64,000 nt of DNA. Source: Breviolum minutum Mf 1.05b.01. Taxonomy: Eukaryota; Sar; Dinophyceae; Suessiales; Symbiodiniaceae. A program made the position numbers and the translations under genes. Below are positions 22,101-28,649 of this stretch, piece by piece. The stretch is from positions 3,414 through 67,413 of the forward strand of contig DF239904.1 in assembly GCA_000507305.1 (NCBI GenBank). The letters run 5' to 3'. The notes beneath the pieces were generated by a model, which saw only the letters and a list, made by a program, of their open reading frames with translations, was not told the DNA's origin and made no database searches. Each line of letters begins with the position of its first letter. The stretch's first letter is position 1.

Positions 22101-22641
22101 GGGGTACCACCATTGGAGGAAACACCCCATATATTTTGCAAAGTGCAGAGGCGTCAACTGTTCATTATTTTGAACATCTTTGAACGCACCTTTTCACCTT
22201 TCGCCCAGACACCGACACTGTGGAATTGTTGAAGCGTGCAATGCGTGCGTTTCGCGGGGGCTTTGCAGTGGTCTCCCACAACGAAAAATTGATTGAAGAG
22301 GCCACCGGAGTTGCTAAACTGCTTGGCGGTTTCAAATATTAGAAAAAGAATCACCCCTAAAATTGGGGAAGATTCCCATTTTGACTCATATTTTTCAAAT
22401 GGGTGGTTCAACCACCAACTAGTTGAATTTTGGCATGTTGCTTCATGTTTTTTTTTGTATTTGAATCACTGCAGATATGCTGGATTTGATATGTGAACAC
22501 CGCAATGCTGTGGAATTTGGAGGTTCCCATTTCAGAGTTCATCACTTTCCTGGGTAACCCCGTAGCACTTGGCAGGTCTGTGATGAGGTTTGGACCATGG
22601 AAGATGGTAGCATAACTGCTGAGCGCAGAAGTCGCAAATAG
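10183..22641 (+). CDS. eEF3-like twin-ABC ATPase with chromodomain insert (split gene)
   Basis: Exons can be read in family order. Pre-ABC helical exons lie at about 10183-10285 (QDYLANMAVSVVEDF) and about 10505-10585. Domain 1 has Walker A at 11356-11433 (VVGSNGSGKTTLM), about 11578-11662, 11891-12003, signature LSGGW at about 12255-12315, 12389-12427, Walker B at 12649 to about 12740 (LLLLDEPTNHLD), H-loop at 13017-13071 (MIVSHDPDFLD) and 13330 to about 13454. Domain 2 has 13942-13984, 14050-14106, 14295-14350, Walker A at 14530 to about 14615 (IVGKNGSGKSTLL), about 15150-15290 (VDKTPLEYMQIRF), 16222 to about 16315, chromodomain at 16714-16814 (YEVKWKDLSPAENSFES), about 17063-17138, 17605 to about 17671, LSSGQ at about 17817-17879, Walker B at 21913-21953 (VVCLDEPTNYL), H-loop at 22209-22309 and a last exon at 22576-22641 with stop TAG. 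eEF3 proteins act on the ribosome E site as ATPases; that role is inferred from family only. The 5' end and HEAT region are unresolved. The frame closes across GT-AG and GC-AG introns, so the gene looks intact. Confidence 0.85.
11434..11532 (+). repeat. TIR-type element, family C, in intron
   Basis: Contains 'ccagttgaggttggg', 'aaacatccaaccggtgg' and 'ttggccttgggatttctga', and ends 'accatcaac'. It begins almost at the donor of the Walker A exon, so most of this intron is the element. Confidence 0.75.
12512..12619 (+). repeat. TIR-type element, family A (variant core), in intron
   Basis: Ends 'ggtgtttcctaaaatg' and 'aaggaagcaccc' are the family A termini. The core is different from most A copies ('caaacccatgggttttcc') and is shared with the copies at 22020 and 46784. 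It lies between the 'RLALACAVARKA' exon and the Walker B exon. Confidence 0.8.
12820..13000. other. Intron sequence, AT-rich
   Basis: Contains short TATA-like simple repeats (12828-12895) within the intron between the Walker B and H-loop exons of the eEF3-like gene. No element is recognised. Confidence 0.5.
13550..13580. repeat. (TA)n simple repeat in intron
   Basis: An uninterrupted run of alternating T and A within an intron of the eEF3-like gene. Confidence 0.85.
14846..14962 (+). repeat. TIR-type element, family A (degraded), in intron
   Basis: Core 'ccccaaaatggatggtt', 'atggaaaaccctattg' and right end 'attttcggaaacgccc' identify it. The left terminus is partly lost. Confidence 0.7.
15320..15428 (+). 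repeat. TIR-type element, family B, in intron
   Basis: Contains 'gattttcaccccgaacc', 'gaaatgatccaaattga' and 'atttttcaaatgg', and ends 'tgaaaccaccaactag'. It lies between the eEF3-like exons at about 15290 and 16222. Confidence 0.75.
16066..16165 (+). repeat. TIR-type element, family A (degraded), in intron
   Basis: Reads 'ccagaaataggggtacccc', 'aaatggatggtttataatg' and 'actattttcgg', with worn ends. It is the second element in the same long intron as the family B copy upstream. Confidence 0.65.
18155..18733 (+). CDS. Secreted precursor of a cationic four-Cys peptide, copy 1
   Basis: 192 residues from ATG 18155. An in-frame upstream extension to a TTG at 18095 lacks an ATG and is not used. 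Residues 1-17 form a signal peptide (MKLFYLVLAVLCVSVQS) entering the secretory pathway. Residues about 18-158 are an acidic, Pro/Glu/Asp-rich pro-region with two 25-residue repeats of the type PGDA..SEPVG.PVPEVPEKA. The last 30 residues start after a single Arg (SHPR|GVGC). They hold 7 Arg, 1 His, no acidic residue, 3 Trp and four Cys spaced C-x5-C-x9-C-x5-C. Signal, acidic pro-piece and short basic disulfide peptide is the general plan of antimicrobial peptide precursors; no family match is claimed. The gene is intronless, unlike its surroundings. Copy 1 differs from copies 2-3 at a few pro-region residues (KEQKEPK, KPKED). Confidence 0.85.
   Translation: MKLFYLVLAVLCVSVQSDVHHLRGEKEQKEPKVQNTEDTQDTQKPKEDTSHDEAPLKPLANNDEPAVGAKEADPVNKAPVAPGDAPSVPEPVGVPVPEVPEKAQDTPGDAAGVSEPVGIPVPEVPEKAEDTDLPKSEEEELDALGGDDGSEYEQYNFVSHPRGVGCRRWVNCRRGWYGNVRCNGGRHCVAWR
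18740..19228 (+). promoter_or_regulatory. Array spacer with conserved stem-loop and T-rich tract
   Basis: The spacer downstream of copy 1 and upstream of copy 2 contains a hairpin-forming segment at about 18955-18974 (stem TCGGTC/GACCGA, loop ACTTTTG) and a T-rich tract at about 19051-19068. The tract could serve as the TTTT-type element proposed for dinoflagellate promoters. A pyrimidine-rich 'cttttggctctcag' about 45 bp before the next ATG is a plausible trans-splice acceptor. All three roles are inferred from sequence only. Confidence 0.4.
19229..19882 (+). CDS. Secreted precursor of a cationic four-Cys peptide, copy 2
   Basis: 217 residues. Same architecture as copy 1, but with three 25-residue pro-region repeats instead of two, so it is exactly 75 bp longer. 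The middle repeat reads SKPVG where the others read SEPVG. The signal peptide and the 30-residue basic C-terminus (C-x5-C-x9-C-x5-C) are identical in protein sequence to the other copies. It starts at ATG 19229; the TTG-initiated extension upstream is discounted. The gene is intronless and on the same strand as the host gene. Confidence 0.85.
   Translation: MKLFYLVLAVLCVSVQSDVHHLRGEKEPKEPKVQNTEDTQDTQKPNEDTSHDEAPLKPLANNDEPAVGAKEADPVNKAPVAPGDAPSVPEPVGVPVPEVPEKAQDTPGDAAGVSKPVGIPVPEVPEKAQDTPGDAAGVSEPVGIPVPEVPEKAQDTDLPKSEEEELDALGGDDGSEYEQYNFVSHPRGVGCRRWVNCRRGWYGNVRCNGGRHCVAWR
19883..20356 (+). promoter_or_regulatory. Array spacer with conserved stem-loop
   Basis: Resembles the first spacer, with small indels. 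It contains a perfect palindrome 'ctcgcatgcatgcgag' at about 20054-20069. The hairpin near 20086-20104 has loop-side changes (TCGGT/ACCGA) that leave a shorter stem intact. The same T-rich tract and pyrimidine/AG acceptor-like site precede copy 3. Confidence 0.4.
20357..20935 (+). CDS. Secreted precursor of a cationic four-Cys peptide, copy 3
   Basis: 192 residues. Two 25-residue pro-region repeats. Pro-region variants match copy 2 (KEPKEPK, KPNED, final repeat ending KAQDT) rather than copy 1, which suggests that copies 2 and 3 separated most recently or were homogenised. Signal peptide and basic four-Cys C-terminus are unchanged. Intronless. Confidence 0.85.
   Translation: MKLFYLVLAVLCVSVQSDVHHLRGEKEPKEPKVQNTEDTQDTQKPNEDTSHDEAPLKPLANNDEPAVGAKEADPVNKAPVAPGDAPSVPEPVGVPVPEVPEKAQDTPGDAAGVSEPVGIPVPEVPEKAQDTDLPKSEEEELDALGGDDGSEYEQYNFVSHPRGVGCRRWVNCRRGWYGNVRCNGGRHCVAWR
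21075..21076. other. Assembly gap (single N) inside the array
   Basis: Sequence left of the N matches the start of a spacer (the part beginning 'ggcgagagtttct'). Sequence right of it matches the middle of the coding region (GACCCAGTCAAC, Asp-Pro-Val-Asn). In copies 2-3 these points are more than 500 bp apart, so sequence is missing. Confidence 0.85.
21077..21439 (+). CDS. Secreted precursor of a cationic four-Cys peptide, copy 4 (5' end lost in gap)
   Basis: 121 codons from DPVNKAP to the stop. It contains two pro-region repeats (the last ends KAEDT, as in copy 1) and the same 30-residue basic C-terminus. A synonymous change (CGG to CGT) in the Arg before the predicted mature peptide separates it from the other copies. 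The missing start is an assembly problem, not evidence of a pseudogene. Confidence 0.8.
   Translation, partial: DPVNKAPVAPGDAPSVPEPVGVPVPEVPEKAQDTPGDAAGVSEPVGIPVPEVPEKAEDTDLPKSEEEELDALGGDDGSEYEQYNFVSHPRGVGCRRWVNCRRGWYGNVRCNGGRHCVAWR
21773..21873 (+). repeat. TIR-type element, family A, with ACAT flanks
   Basis: Left end 'gggtgtttccaaaaatag', right end 'ttggaaacaccc'. The 4 bp on both sides are ACAT (21769-21772 and 21874-21877), a clean direct repeat. It lies in the array-bearing intron, between the array and the Walker B exon. Confidence 0.9.
22020..22128 (+). repeat. TIR-type element, family A (variant core), with ATAT flanks
   Basis: Ends 'gggggtttccta' and 'aggaaacacccc', core 'caaacccatgggttttcc', flanked by ATAT on both sides. 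It sits inside the 255-bp GC-AG intron 21954-22208 of the eEF3-like gene. Confidence 0.9.
22322..22431 (+). repeat. TIR-type element, family B, in last intron of eEF3-like gene
   Basis: Left end 'ttggcggtttcaaatatt', right end 'ggttcaaccaccaactag', core 'ggggaagattcccat'. It starts 13 bp after the donor at 22310. Confidence 0.8.
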
Positions 22642-22799
22642 ATTCGTTTGGCCAAAGAGTGCGATTCCGATACAGCTTTCAGTTGCATTGCAGATTGGAA
22701 GACTTCACATTTTGCATCTTGTTGCAGTAAAAAACAGCTGAATTCCATCTTGTTGCAGTAGAAAGCAGCTGAATTTCGATATCAAAAAGACTTGGTGAC

Positions 22800-23039
22800 A
22801 TGGCAGTGATCTTGCTTGGTGGCAGTGAAAACTCTGGAGGTTTTGAAGGCCGTGGATGGATTGCTTCTCTTAGCGGCCAAGATGAAACCCAAGGACGAAA
22901 TGCTTTGCAGGATGGAATGTATACCCATGGATTAGCCCAAGATTGGTTCGTTCAAGCTATTCAAAGGGAACTTTGCAACAGTTCAGTTTCAATGACTTTT
23001 TATACGGGCTTCCGAACTATTTACACTATGGAATTTTAA
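22800..23039 (+). CDS. Small open frame, unrecognised
   Basis: 79 codons from ATG to stop. Glycine-rich start (GGSENSGGFEGRGW) followed by a Gln/Phe-rich middle. No motif recognised, and the Kozak-type context is unremarkable. It could be an exon of a gene downstream of the eEF3-like gene or chance. Confidence 0.25.
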   Translation: MAVILLGGSENSGGFEGRGWIASLSGQDETQGRNALQDGMYTHGLAQDWFVQAIQRELCNSSVSMTFYTGFRTIYTMEF

Positions 23040-23188
23040 GACAGACCTGAACATGATGGTTTGGAAAAAGATATTGCCTTTCGAACCTGTCTTTTTGAGC
23101 AGCTATGTTAAATTGGAGGTATGTAAGTTTATACTATCATAAAAATCATATTAATCATTAGTAGATTAATCATCTAAATCATATATAC

Positions 23189-23326
23189 CAGGAACTCTAA
23201 ACAACCATTTTGGAACGGTTATTTCAGTTGGATGATTCCAAATTTCTTTACATAAAAAATGGTTATTTCAACAAACATCCAATAAAAAATGCTTGGTTTT
23301 TAGAGTACCAGGTACTACTTATGGAA
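23189..23326 (+). repeat. TIR-type element, family E
   Basis: Starts 'aggaactctaaacaacc', contains 'ttggatgattccaaatttc', and ends 'tttttagagtaccagg'. The right end puts a CAG directly before a frame that opens into a candidate exon. Confidence 0.65.
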
Positions 23327-23485
23327 AAACCTTTGTTGGCTCGGTGCCTTTTGAAAAAAGCGCAGCTTTTCACTCCAGGACCATTCGCAAAGTATCGTGG
23401 CTTTGGGTACCCGACACTTCTGGGAAGAGGTGTGAATGGTGTGAGGATTTTCAACGAGAAGAAACAGGAGACAGGTGCTAAGAGG
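23327..23485 (+). CDS. Candidate exon, unrecognised
   Basis: Directly after the family E element a + frame reads LLKKAQLFTPGPFAKYRGF, then GYPTLLGRGVNGVRIFNEK, ending in a charged tail before a stop. It has the balanced composition of real protein. I do not recognise the family. Confidence 0.35.
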
Positions 23486-23920
23486 TTAGTTTGATTCATA
23501 TGTTCTTCAAACCATGTTGATTTTTTGGAGAAAATACGTTGATTTTTTCCATGTTGATTTTTTTTTTTTGTGTTTTGTTGTTATGAAAGTTCATGTCTCA
23601 TGATGCAAGAACATATTGGGAGAAGACTGCAAAAGGATTGTTTCCGATCAAAAGATTCTGGCAATCTCGGAGTCTTCTTGGATGATTGTGCCCCCAACGA
23701 CTCGTAAAAACGTGAGAACAAAACACCGCCCCATGTGACAGCATTCCCCGATTTCTCGGGGCGTTTTTTCAGTTCAGGTTGGTAGTTCAGGGCGTTCATC
23801 CCACTTTTTTTTCTGGAAGGAAAACTTCTCGAATCACACCAGACTCCAAGACAACATCAACATCCTTTTTTTTTTAGCTATTGGACATGGGCAAAAATTT
23901 CCAACCCATTTCCACCTCAC
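23486..23920. other. Unassigned sequence
   Basis: T-rich tracts (23560-23570, 23866-23876) and short frames on both strands. Nothing recognised. Confidence 0.3.
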
Positions 23921-24045
23921 CACATTGCCATTGATGGCGCGGGTTTTAAACCATCAAAGGGTGGGAAAGCTTTCCCTCCCCCCGTTCTCGAAGGCCTTGC
24001 AACTTTTGGTGCAGGGAAAGGAAGTGGATTTGTGGTGACCTTGGT
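23921..24045 (+). CDS. Candidate exon, unrecognised
   Basis: A + frame reads HIAIDGAGFKPSKGGKAF and continues to a Gly-rich FGAGKGSGFVVTL, followed by GGTGAGTA, a good donor. Family unknown. Confidence 0.3.
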
Positions 24046-25489
24046 GAGTACTGTCGCCAGAGTCAATCAGAAGATGATTTCATTTTTGAACCTTCTTGGT
24101 TAGTATCAAATAGCCATGCTGACTCATGTTAACTATAAGCCAACATGACTTTGAACAGTAACGACAAGAATCGCCTCAAGCATGTGCTGGGGCCTAAACT
24201 CCCATTCTTTCCATTTTTTTGGGGGAGATGGGGGATGGTCATCAACAAAATGGTGGGTTTTATATACATCTTGTAAGGAAATGACATGAAAACAAAGACC
24301 TTTGACCTCAGTTGAACGGCCAAATTTCTCCAAGGATCTCTTTCAATGCAGGCATCAGTGCATGTGTGAAAGTACAAGAGTGGGATCAGGCAGGGATCAG
24401 TATCAATTTGTCAACACCAAGATTATTGTTGAGATTTCCAATTGATTCATATGGATAAATCTCTCAAGACTTTTTTTCTGGGCTATCATCTTGTACGATT
24501 TCTGTAGCATTCATCTTTAAAGAAGTGTCTTTGCCGGTCAACTGTCCAACAGTTGTGAAGGTGATCCTTGGTCAGGATGCACTCCTGACCAGGAAGATTC
24601 GTGAATTTTTGTTGTCAAATCGCCAATTACTTAACCTACCTTTGCTGTAACGAGCATCCTTGGAGAAGCATCAACCTATCATCACTCGTTGATTCGTCAA
24701 CACAGGTTGGGCATTAACTGGAGGGGTGTTTTCTGAATGTACCTCATTGACCCATCAAATTTCATGTAGTGGTGAATCGTCGCAAACCTCCCTTTGGCTT
24801 GACCTGATGATTGATCTTGGTGGCTTAAGACGAATTGACATGATAGTCATGGAACCTACACACAAAAACCATACCAGAACCTAAGACTGCAGGAAGGTTA
24901 GGAAGATAAACGTGATATTGTTTCAGAAAGTTCGCGAAAAACATCATCCCAGATCCAAATCTGTAGATGTTTCAAACAAAAAGCACCAAGAAACTCTCAG
25001 AGACCATTTTTGTAAAAACAGCATAGGATTTCTCGCTGAAATCACGGTGAAATCCATTGAACCGCTTTCTCACCGCTTGAAAAAAAAACCGGCCTTTGGG
25101 GGGCCGGCGACTTGGCTGTTTGCCATGGGCCATGACCTTGTCGAGTGAAGGTTTCTTTGGTTTTTTTTTTCGCTAAATGAGATTTCCGGATTCTAAATGT
25201 CCTTGAGGAATATCATATTTATATATTTGATGGCCATTCGAAAACAAAAAGGGCGGCCATTTTCCTCAAGCAAAAACCAACAAAAACGACATAAAAACCC
25301 CATGGTTTTTAGGGAGTACAAACCACGCCTGTTACATAACACACGGCTTTCAGGTGGCCCGGCAGAAGTCGGGGGAACTTGTGGGGGTTGGATCGGGGAA
25401 CCACCGATCCGATCACAAAAAAACGGAGATTTTAAACACCAGAAAGGTGGCACAGGTCATTTGGGGGTCAAGTGATTTCGATTTTTTCA
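24046..25489. other. Unassigned sequence
   Basis: No gene is recognised. A phrase at about 25253-25272 ('ggccattttcctcaag') weakly resembles the dinoflagellate spliced leader, about 240 bp upstream of a better match. It is noted but not called. Confidence 0.3.
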
Positions 25490-25513
25490 CCGGTAGCCAT
25501 TTTTGATCTCGAG
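25490..25513 (+). other. Relict spliced-leader sequence (DinoSL-like)
   Basis: The segment contains an exact 'tagccatttt' core, preceded by 'ccg' with one extra G and followed after small insertions by 'ctcgag', in the order of the 22-nt dinoflagellate spliced leader. It lies 44 bp upstream of the ATG at 25557 of an intronless frame. A leader in genomic DNA at this place is what remains when a trans-spliced mRNA is copied back into the genome. Confidence 0.6.
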
Positions 25514-25556
25514 GATTTGTGTGCCAATTTTTTCCATCCCAACATTGCCCCGCGCA

Positions 25557-26655
25557 ATGTTGGGCAGTTGCTCGAGCAAGGGCATGTTAACCTTACTATT
25601 TCTCGCAGTGAGTTTCTTGGCCGTGTTTGAATTCCGAGTTAATGCACTTCTCATGGTATACATGCTCTTGGTAAATGGACATTGGGAGGTGTTAAAGATG
25701 GAGACCATCTTGCCATTGTTGGACAAGTACTTGGACTTTGAACTTTGGTTGAATCCCAATGGTGTCCTTTTGGGAGGTTGGAGTGCATGAGTGGTTTGCC
25801 ACGCTTGCACTCCATCCTCCCAAAAGGACGCCAAAAGAACTTTGTTGGCTACAAAATGCCAGAACTTCAAGCTGAAGATTTCTCTTGGGATGAGTTCATC
25901 CGAGTCTCCAAGAATCGCAGGCTTGTGACTGTGGTGAGGGGCTTGATGAACAACAGTCGTGCCTCCAAGGAATTTTGTTCCAAGGAGTGGATTGAAGCTC
26001 ATGGAGATTTTAGCCTAGTTACTAGTTGAAATCTTGCCCAAAAAAGATGAGTACAAATATGACTATAGCTACAACTTGGTGAACTTCTCCCAGTATGTTC
26101 AGGATATCCAAAGTGGACATCGTCGTTATTCCAATGGTCTTGATGAGATGTTGCTTCGCTATCCAGACCTCGTGGAATCTATGGAACTGAAGCGATTACA
26201 GAATCCACATGGCTGCCGTGCCAACTCTTAGATAGCAAGTACAGCTTGTTCACAGCGCCAGGAATGGCCATGGATCCTTATGCCACCGGCTTTAATGCCA
26301 ATTCACCGAAGTCAATCTTTGACAAGTTACCCACCTTCGAGGTACAGTTGAATCCAGGAGATGTTCTATTCAACCCAGTTTGGTCATGGCATCGGGTACG
26401 AAATGAAGCAGATCCCAAGACCAAGTTGGTGGCCATGGGCTCATGTCGCTTCTCCGAATGGGACAAGGCCTTAACTATTGCGCCAGCCTTGGAATGGGGT
26501 CGTTCTTGGGGACATCTAATGTGGGTCTCTTCGAAACTTCCTCCATGGGTGATGTGGATCCCATTTGTCAATATGATGGGAGAAAATCTGAGAAGATGAT
26601 GCTTGCATCCCCTTTAGACCCACTGCCAGACTTGAGAAAAGATTTCAGACCATGA
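25557..26655 (+). pseudogene. Retrocopy of a membrane-anchored JmjC/cupin-like protein (frameshifted)
   Basis: About 1.1 kb with no introns. From ATG 25557 the first frame gives a hydrophobic N-terminus (LTLLFLAVSFLAVFEF). The frame then changes within 25760-25800, at 26024 (one extra base, restoring SLVT/VEILPKK) and near 26225 (CRAN/LLDSKYS). The last part, 26225-26599, carries a cupin-like strand-turn (LNPGDVLFNPVWSWHRVRNE), where GDVLFNP..W.H resembles the distal metal-ligand region of JmjC/cupin-8 proteins. These are Fe(II)/2-oxoglutarate-type oxygenase folds; activity is not claimed. Absence of introns, a relict leader at its 5' end and three frame breaks together indicate a decaying processed copy. 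Sequencing errors could explain some breaks. Confidence 0.6.
25761..25832. repeat. Foldback palindrome in the JmjC-like retrocopy
   Basis: Left arm 25761-25787 and right arm 25806-25832 are reverse complements except for one substitution and one single-base difference, with an 18-bp loop. The first frame break of the retrocopy falls here. Confidence 0.85.
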
Positions 26656-26817
26656 AGCATTTCATGACGTGAAGATCATGGCACTGTGATCCGCAGCCTG
26701 CCATGGGCGCCCATTGCTGCTCCGAAAGGCCGAGCTGGTCACAAAGATCCGACAGCGAGAGCAAAGGACAAAGAACAAAGGCCGAGTCACAGTGACAGCG
26801 ACAGTGTGGTGAGTCAC

Positions 26818-26883
26818 AAAGGCCGAGCTGGTCACAAAGACCATGTCGAAGAGCGACACGGTCTTTGTGACCAGCTCGACCTT
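26818..26883. repeat. Foldback palindrome, 24-25-bp arms
   Basis: Left arm 26818-26842 and right arm 26860-26883 match as inverted repeats with a single mismatch. The arm phrase 'ccgagctggtcacaaag' also occurs in direct orientation at about 26730-26746, so it is present three times in 160 bp. Confidence 0.85.
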
Positions 26884-27003
26884 CGGGCAGCCCCAGAGTT
26901 TTGACAACGACAGGGCCCAAGGACAGGGCCTCGGTGCAAGAACCGAATTTGTGGGTTTTGAGTTCCGAACGTGTTGGTTTTCATGTTGAACCGAAAGTCA
27001 TAG

Positions 27004-27169
27004 CCTCGGACACCCTGAGGCCCCACGTGGTGATTTCGACCAAATATCAGGAACCGTGGTATGCCTACTCGCAAGACTTCAAGGTGCTCACCTTGAAGTC
27101 CTGTGAGTAGGCGTACCACGGGTTCCTATTTGGTGGAGATGACGACGTGGGGCCTGAGGGTGTCCGAGG
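27004..27169. repeat. Near-perfect inverted duplication, 81-83-bp arms, 2-bp loop
   Basis: Arms 27004-27086 and 27089-27169 are reverse complements separated by 'ct'. They differ by eight substitutions plus a 3-bp and a 1-bp indel. All eight substitutions fall at third codon positions of the + frame that reads SDTLRPHVVISTK in the left arm. The right arm runs into the MORN-like frame downstream. Confidence 0.9.
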
Positions 27170-27345
27170 TGTACCAACGCGGCGAGATGCACGGCAAAAA
27201 AACCTTCTTCACCTTCGTCAGCGGCAAAATCGACTTGGTTGTCTTCGCGGCTGGCAAACCTTGCGGTGAAGGTGTTAGCTACAGCAAAGATCACAAGAAG
27301 GCCTGGCTGCTCGTGGACGGAAAGAAGGTCCGAGAGCGACCCTGA
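27103..27345 (+). CDS. MORN-like protein fragment
   Basis: An 80-codon frame ending at 27345. Its part from about residue 14 contains RGEMHGKKTFFTF, then GKIDLVVFAAGKPCGEGV and AWLLVDGKKV. The spaced Gly pattern (GEMHGK.TF.F..GK, GEGV..S) recalls MORN repeats, short beta-hairpin motifs common in protist membrane- and cytoskeleton-linked proteins. It begins inside the right arm of the inverted duplication, so its 5' part is a rearranged copy. There is no convincing ATG, so this is probably an exon or gene fragment. Confidence 0.4.
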   Translation: MSRRTTGSYLVEMTTWGLRVSEVYQRGEMHGKKTFFTFVSGKIDLVVFAAGKPCGEGVSYSKDHKKAWLLVDGKKVRERP

Positions 27346-27984
27346 GTGAGGCAGCCAAGAAGGTCCAAGTTGGGCTTTTCTGAGCTCTTAAAGTGATTTG
27401 AAACGATTGGGGATTTGAAGGAGGAGAGTCACGAAAGTTGCCAAGTTGCCAAAGGAGTTAGCAAACAGTTGTGTTATTTTGGCGCAAAACCAACTGGAAT
27501 TTGGTTTGAAGATAGACTTCTCTCATGTTCTCTGTCATGTTTCTATTTTCAAAAAAGGCACCCATGTAAGATCATCACAACATGAAATGAAACGGATGGA
27601 ATTGGAATTGCTTATGATCTCTTTCCAATGTGGGGACAGGCAGGCTATGAAGTTGATTGCTTCAGTTCCAAGAAGCGTGCTTGTGATCATCACTATGAGG
27701 TGTTAGGGGTTAAATTCAACCCTCAACCGTTTGAAATCTTGAGATTTGCATGGGCCATGGCCAACTTGCAGCATAAACTTGCAGCATAAAAAAAACAGGT
27801 GCCATTCTGGTCTTCCCAATTCACACCGAAAGTTGGCATAATTACTTGTTTTTCAGAAAAGCATCAAACAATCGTGAGTCCTTTTGACCGAGGTTGACGT
27901 GTCCAATGCGACAGAAAAAGGCATCAGATTTTGGACTTTTCGAAACGTGCCAGGCCAAGATTTGTGGCAAATGGTCGCTTATGT
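27346..27984. other. Unassigned sequence
   Basis: A + frame at 27446-27706 is open but has no recognisable motif. Confidence 0.25.
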
Positions 27985-28117
27985 CAATATAACTTGGATC
28001 TACACCCCCACCCAGGATGCAATTGTCACAAATGAAGCTCTAGTTCGGGATCCCCGATCCTAAAAATGTCATGTCATGTCTGGTGCTGACGATTGCATCC
28101 TGGGTGGGGGTTGATCC
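27985..28117. repeat. TIR-type element, family G
   Basis: Terminal inverted repeats of about 30 bp: 'ttggatctacacccccac', 'ccaggatgcaattg' on the left and 'attgcatcctgggtgg', 'gggttgatccaa' on the right. A second copy lies at 58535-58670. Confidence 0.85.
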
Positions 28118-28291
28118 AAAATAAAACGCGCCAAAAATGATATCTTGTTTGTTTGTTCTTCTTTTTTTTTCTTCAGATTTCTAAGGTTAGCCAATTGCTG
28201 GGTCGTTCATGGGAAGTCGTGGAGGCGGAGTTGAAGTTCAATGTTGCCTTTTCGTTGCGCAGTCATACCTCATTTGAGCAATGAAAAAAAA

Positions 28292-28425
28292 CCGTGGTTG
28301 TTTAGGGTATACAGGGGATCATACTACCCAGTTATGTGGGGATTCTAATAAACCATTAGAACGATCCCTATTAAACAACCAGTATAATCAGTATTATGGA
28401 AAGCAAGAGAGTTTTTTTCGTGGCT
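28292..28425 (+). repeat. TIR-type element, family F
   Basis: Reads 'gtttagggtatacagggg', 'atcatactacccagtta', 'ctaataaaccatta', 'cagtattatggaaagc', then 'gtttttttcgtggc'. It is closest to the copies at 1 and 4492. Confidence 0.75.
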
Positions 28426-28649
28426 AATTTGTGTCATAGTTGTACTTTTTATATACACGAAAATTAGCGTTTCCATGTGTCCATTCATTCTTCCTGCAAT
28501 TTTTCTTCGTGGACGTTGGGATTGAGCGCCGTATTCGCCCCCACAATTCGGAGAAAACCCCATTCAGGAAATAAGGCCAGTGATGAAAGTACTACCAACC
28601 ACTATGATCCTGTAAGAATGGCGAAGATTAAGACCGATGAGACCAGATT

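Noticed and set aside
10183..22641. Idea that the eEF3-like gene is a pseudogene because of the hu­ge intron and stop codons between motifs
   Set aside because: All stops fall in introns; exon joins preserve frame and every catalytic motif is present to the final stop.
25253..25272. Second spliced-leader-like phrase upstream of the JmjC retrocopy
   Set aside because: The match is short with mismatches in the middle, and no coding start follows. It could be a tandem relict but is not strong enough to call.
25487..26002. 171-codon minus-strand open frame
   Set aside because: Antisense shadow of the JmjC-like retrocopy.
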